In this document: in pieces, positions 59,709 through 64,000 of the stretch | How positions within the stretch are numbered: position 1 is the stretch's first letter | How the letters are laid out: every line of letters begins with the position of its first letter | Source: Bidens hawaiensis | Taxonomy: Eukaryota > Streptophyta > Magnoliopsida > Asterales > Asteraceae | Assembly: GCA_021521415.1 (NCBI GenBank) | Contig: JAIQDT010014332.1 | Coordinates: forward strand, 62,001 to 126,000 | Reading direction: 5' to 3' | Length of the DNA: 64,000 nt | Notes under the pieces: generated by a model | Databases searched by the model: none | The model's input: the letters and a program-made list of their open reading frames with translations, nothing else | Told to the model about the DNA's origin: nothing | Position numbers and translations under genes: made by a program

Positions 59709-60165
59709 GCTGCTCAGAAATTTGAAGCCATGAACTTGAAAGAGGTTAGTGCATATGTCAAAAGTTTGACAATCATGTAGCTACGTTTGAACTTTGAAAT
59801 CTAATATGTTGTGTATCAGGCTACACCTTTTATTCTTGAACCTGCAGCAATGGCTGGTAAACATGGAATTCAGGCCTGGCAATATTTCAAGGCTAGAACC
59901 CTGAGGCCCGTAAGTAAGAAAATGGGAAGGACCAAAGAACTTATGTTTTTAATCGACTAAAGGTTAGACTTGTTGCATTAAGCATGTTATTAGGGAATTT
60001 GGCTTCTGCCCTACTTGCAGCAACACTATCATAAAGTAGCTGAAGGAATCTACGGCTTCCTTTTTGATATTTACACAAAAAAGTTTTTTTTATGAATGTG
60101 AAATTTGTTTCTGTGATGCAGGAAGCCACTTTCTTTGGAAGCAGATAGCTTGCTATCCCTTTGAC
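59709..60165 (+). pseudogene. exon-like fragments of an unrecognised gene
   Basis: 59709-59744 (36 bp) reads AAQKFEAMNLKE between AG and GTTAGT. 59820-59909 (90 bp) reads ATPFILEPAAMAGKHGIQAW, then QYFKARTLRP, between TATCAG and GTAAGT. Both are phase 0 and stop-free with canonical splice borders. From 60021, after ctacttgcag, QHYHKVAEGIYGFLFDIYT follows. A last piece after gatgcag (60121) could end KPLSLEADSLLSL and a stop. Conserved-looking protein sequence with good splice sites suggests 3' exons of a real gene, but I do not recognise the family. No upstream exons are seen, so a captured or truncated fragment is more likely than an intact gene. Confidence 0.42.
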
Positions 60166-60334
60166 CTGAACAGCTTACACCCGTTAACCAACATGACGCC
60201 ACCTGTTTTTTGACCTGTTACCCAATCCAACTATAGAAATAGAGAAACATTTATGCAGTGTTTAACGCACGTTTACTTTGATATAAATTTGTTAGTGAAT
60301 ATTTTGAATCTAAAACAAATCATATTTCGCTGCT

Positions 60335-60521
60335 ACGCGTGGGGGTGTACGCGTGCAACTACGTGGTTTATCACCCCGCAATGCATATATTTATTTAATT
60401 AATAGTACACCGGATAAGATGAAGTTTGTATGCACAGGTTTACGCATGCAAGTGCAAGCACGCTGCAACGTGAACGATTTAGGTGGTTTATCGCCCTGCA
60501 ACGCGGACGGGTATTTTACTA
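60335..60521 (+). mobile_element. Helitron-like 3' end
   Basis: cctgcaacgcggacgggtat then tttaCTAG followed by T at 60518-60522, the CTRR end and A|T-type target. A related stretch (caccccgcaatgc) stands about 130 bp upstream. The hairpin is weak and the 5' end was not found. Confidence 0.35.
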
Positions 60522-60539
60522 GTATATATTTAAAAGGCA

Positions 60540-62399
60540 AATAGCGGTTACTCGTAAAAAAACACTGTAGATTAACTAAACCAGTTAGCTTTTCACACGT
60601 GTATAGAGCAATACAAATTTCGAGGACGGTAGTTATTTATCTATACATGTTTTCAATCCACGTTGTCAGTCCTTTTGCTTACACGTATATTTTACACCGC
60701 CAGTCCCACCAATCCACATCTTCATTCTGCAACTCCTTACTCACGTCATCTCTTTTGTTCATCCTTCAGACTCAACTCCTTACACGTAATCTTACTCACG
60801 TCATCTCTTTTGTACATTTTGTTTTCCAAGTGAGTTGCCTATCACGTGTTTGACGAAATATATGGCTATGGTGTTTCAGGCTATTTTAACAACGGTTAAA
60901 CAGTACTAATTTCCAAATGGGCACAACAGATGGTTCGTAGTGGTTTGCAATTGCATCACCAAGTTGAAGGTATTAAACATGGATTTCAGTTATGTTTTTT
61001 GTAGATTTGTTTTAAGTTTTAACTATGTCATTTGTATTACACAGGGGTTCATATATATATATCATATATATCATATATGTTAATATTTCAATTAGTCCAT
61101 TAGTATATTTGAGTTATTTTTTTATGAGATGTTTTCACTTGAATGGGTTTCCCTAATTCAGTACCGAACCATACTAAATCGGTACCAAACCCATACTAAC
61201 ACGGGTACTTTTGGGACTGAAATGAGCATTTTTGTCACTGATGCAGATACCAATGTTTTAAGAAAAGCGGTTGTACCAAGCTCATCCCTACACTGAACAA
61301 TGTATCCTACTTTGTTGATTGTTAATTTTTCTTTACTGCTGCGCAGGTGACTTTTGCTTAATAAGCAAGAATATTTTGTCGGTTCTTTGCAGGAAACATA
61401 TGGGAGTTGTCTAGAACTTCATGAATTGTACAGTTACATTTTATATTGCGGTATGTGAAACTTCTAATAAATCTAGCGGTGTCAATTGTGTCAGGTTAGG
61501 TGGGTTGACAGGTTGACTTATGGAACCCGAACACGACCCATATTTTTATTAGTGTCAAATATTTCAACCGTAACTTCGGGTCAACTTGAACACGAACTGT
61601 TTAACCCTGTATCCAAACATTTCATTCAAACCCAAGATAAATTACCCACTAATTTTTAATATTAACAAATGAGAATTAGATTTTTTTTCAAAACTTTTAT
61701 TTCTATTTTAGTCAAAATATGTGCATGATCTTTGGAAGTAAAAAAAACACAAAGCAGGTAAAGAGATAAACGCTGGTTAACATCAATCTTATCATGACCC
61801 ATTTATAAACAGTTCTATCTTACACTACCCGTTTTTTAACGGGTAAACTCGAACACGACCCATTAAAAAAACGGGTTATACTTGCTAACCCAATGCTTTG
61901 TGTCATGCGCAGGTTGTATTTTCTTAAATCTAATTAACGCGTAGAATTAAATTTGAACCATACAATGTATATTTTTAGGCTATGAAGGCTACCTGCCATT
62001 CCGATGTGTCATAAACAGGTCAAAACCCATGGTTCTAAATTACATTGGCCCAAATTGTAGGCCCACAAAGGGTTAATGGGGCATACCAGAACCTACCTTC
62101 CATCAGAATTGCAAACCTGAGACGGACGACAACCGCACAACAAATTGGGACTAATATTGGTGGTTGCGAGTCCTACATCTGTAGTTGGGGTTTTTATGAT
62201 TGTTTAGTTAGCATTGTTATATTGTTGGACACAATTTTGTTCATACCATATGTGCATTGTTTGAAAACTATTGTGGCTGTTAAAGAATTAAAATTCTTGC
62301 AGCCTAGCTTAATGAGAAACTACAATGTATATAATTCTTTGCAGGTTCTGGTGAATGACCACATGAACATGTCGAACATAACATGACACTAACTCGGTC
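60540..62399. other. gene-free interval with hAT-like repeat words
   Basis: About 61470-61905 has gggttgac, cacgaccc and acgggtt words on both sides, as in short hAT relatives, without clear ends. A reading frame at 62045-62386 (113 codons, hydrophobic middle) is unrecognised. A near-repeat of cttactcacgtcatctcttt occurs at about 60740 and 60790. Confidence 0.35.
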
Positions 62400-62430
62400 C
62401 GCAGCAATGCGCGGGTACGATTCCTAGTTT
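62396..62430 (+). mobile_element. Helitron-like 3' end
   Basis: ccgcagcaatgcgcgg can form a stem with one bulged A, followed by gtacgatt and CCTAG then T. This is the hairpin-plus-CTAG layout of Helitron 3' ends. The matching TC start is not identified. Confidence 0.4.
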
Positions 62431-62492
62431 ATGTGTAATAATCACAAAGCCTTATATTATGAAATAAACACATTTCAATATGGTCCAACTAT

Positions 62493-62734
62493 GGAGATGA
62501 GTATTTAGTATCGAGACTACCGGTATAAAATCGGGTATCATTGGTATATATTCGGCACCTACTTTTTTAGGTTTAGGATCAGTGTGGTACCTATACCGGG
62601 ACGGTTCGGTATGATACTGGTTTTTACCGAACATTGCCTTCATATCGGTATTGAACTGGTACCAGTCCGGCAGTACCCAATTTTGAGGATTTTTGGTACC
62701 GGTACATTTTATACCAATACCGAGCTCATCCGTA
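62493..62734. mobile_element. short TIR element rich in GGTACCGG words
   Basis: The left end GATGAGTATTTAGTATCG and the inverted right end GATGAGCTCGGTATTGG flank about 240 bp full of ggtacc, accggt and cggtat. Reading frames on both strands here are by-products of the repeat. The superfamily is unclear. Confidence 0.5.
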
Positions 62735-64000
62735 AACCAAAACATTATTCACATAATGATAATGGTTGAAACCCATTGGAATTTGACTTGGTCAACCAAT
62801 TGTTGGAAGACCATTGACCTGAATGCATGCCCGTCTCCAAAAAAATCGTTCGACGTTTTTGCCGAATTCAAAAAACAATGTTTAGCCTTAAGTATAATGC
62901 TTTTTAATTAGTTTAAACAATTAAATTTCAATGAGCTTCCTTGATTATAATTTTGGTTGGGCAAAAAAAACTTTTTTTTATATATAAATTGGTTTAATTT
63001 TTTTAGAACATCGACTTTCTTGTATTTAGGCTATCACACTTTTCAAATTTGGAGAACCCTGATACCCCACTCTAGCCAGACTATGTTGTCTTAACCGTAG
63101 CTTGGGTGTTTCCCTGGAAACCATACTGCCGACTGCCACTTGACAGTCGTTGTGCCACCACAATAGTAGAACTCTCTGGCATAACACACAATGAGGCGAA
63201 AACACGGATGGGCTCATGGTTCGAACTGATTACTTTTGAATAATGCCTAGCTCAGATCCTTTATTGCCAATATCCACCCAAAAGTGAGATTCAAACATTA
63301 AAAATACATATTTTTTTCAAAAATATATATATATAAATAAATAAATAAAACTCGGGCCGGGGACGGTCGACCTCTCTGCCCCTTTCATAGCCGGCCCTAC
63401 CGGAATGACTCATGCATGAGAGCAGTAACATGCGCACGAGTAGTGGTACCAAAATTTTGCACTAGTTGTTCCGATCATCAAACACTTTAGATGCAACCAA
63501 TACAATACATGAAACACTTTTTAGGCAACCTCCCATACCAATACAATACAGTTGCTGTAAATTTTCACAAATGATCCAATTTGGCATAACATATGCTAAT
63601 ATTTTTTAAAAGATTTTCCTTTAAATATTCCAGGAATGTACTATCAGAATCTTCAGTCGAATGTTTTAACCTTAAAATAACATGAAACATAGTGTTCCAA
63701 TGTTTTCTTTCACATTCCTGATCGCAGAGAAGGATGCTTAAAATTTATTTTTTTAACAGGTTATCATGTGGAGGAAGTCTATCCATGTGATGATTTGATC
63801 CATTCATTCCTGTCTATAGCTTTATTTATGGCTTTTATTGGTTTGGTTTCAGTTTTTTCGATTAGGTTTATTCGCTTTCAAGAGTTTCTCGGGTGAAACC
63901 TAAACGAATTCAGGTAGCCAAAATCAGTGGCGAAGCTTGGGCTTAGTCTGGGGGTGACCGAAGTATCTAAGAAACTACTTTTCAAGTTTCATAAAATAAA
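62735..64000. other. gene-free right end with repeat borders
   Basis: An AAAT run lies at about 63330-63350, followed by GC-rich words and ggccggccctac ending near 63408, the reversed start of an element beginning tagggccggctatg. At about 63930 cagtggcgaagcttgggc resembles the start of a DNA element that runs off the window. No gene is recognised. Confidence 0.4.

Noticed and set aside
62452..62769. Overlapping reading frames on both strands
   Set aside because: By-products of the palindromic ggtacc/accggt repeat element at 62493-62734.

Overview
The window is nuclear DNA of a flowering plant, most probably a eudicot and perhaps Asteraceae. That placement is an inference from the look of the transposon families and was not tested. 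It is AT-rich, has no intact host gene, and is mainly a graveyard of transposable elements: LTR retrotransposons with canonical primer-binding sites, many MITE-like elements with target duplications, Helitron-like ends and TA microsatellites.

Layout. 1-868 (minus): broken, partial gene of the SANT/NAM-like family (PIF/Harbinger-associated type). 869-12684: gene-free DNA packed with small DNA elements, including a hAT-like element at 3798-5524, a MULE-type MITE at 5775-6304, a Helitron-like element at 7668-9222, a Tourist-like MITE at 9361-9652 and a hAT element at 10968-11938. 12685-41432 (plus): a SIRE/Maximus-like Ty1/copia element (A) split by a nest. At 18842-35005 a Ty3/gypsy-type LTR remnant (B) sits in A's reverse transcriptase. 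Inside B's LTR are two elements of a family lying in TA repeats (C 20619-33236, E 33282-33940). Inside C are a hAT MITE (24149-24757) and a complete-length copia element (D 24923-32524). A also carries an extra ORF (ORF3) between pol and its 3' LTR, preceded by a promoter-like and intron-like region. 41499-50897 (minus): a Tat-lineage Ty3/gypsy element (F) with dual RNase H. 51095-54047: a gutted LTR element (K) with GC-rich hairpins. 54362-59006 (minus): a compact copia element (G) with non-canonical LTR ends. 59007-64000: small repeats, Helitron-like ends and exon-like pieces of an unrecognised gene.

How the parts relate. Nesting and LTR divergence agree. By-eye counts give about 7% between A's LTRs, about 3% for F, and about 2% for D and G, so A is oldest and D and G youngest. 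No element seems autonomous. Every gag or pol has stops, frameshifts, deletions or changed catalytic residues, yet LTR ends, primer sites and polypurine tracts are mostly kept. All coordinates were read by eye; boundaries with a stated target duplication are the most reliable.
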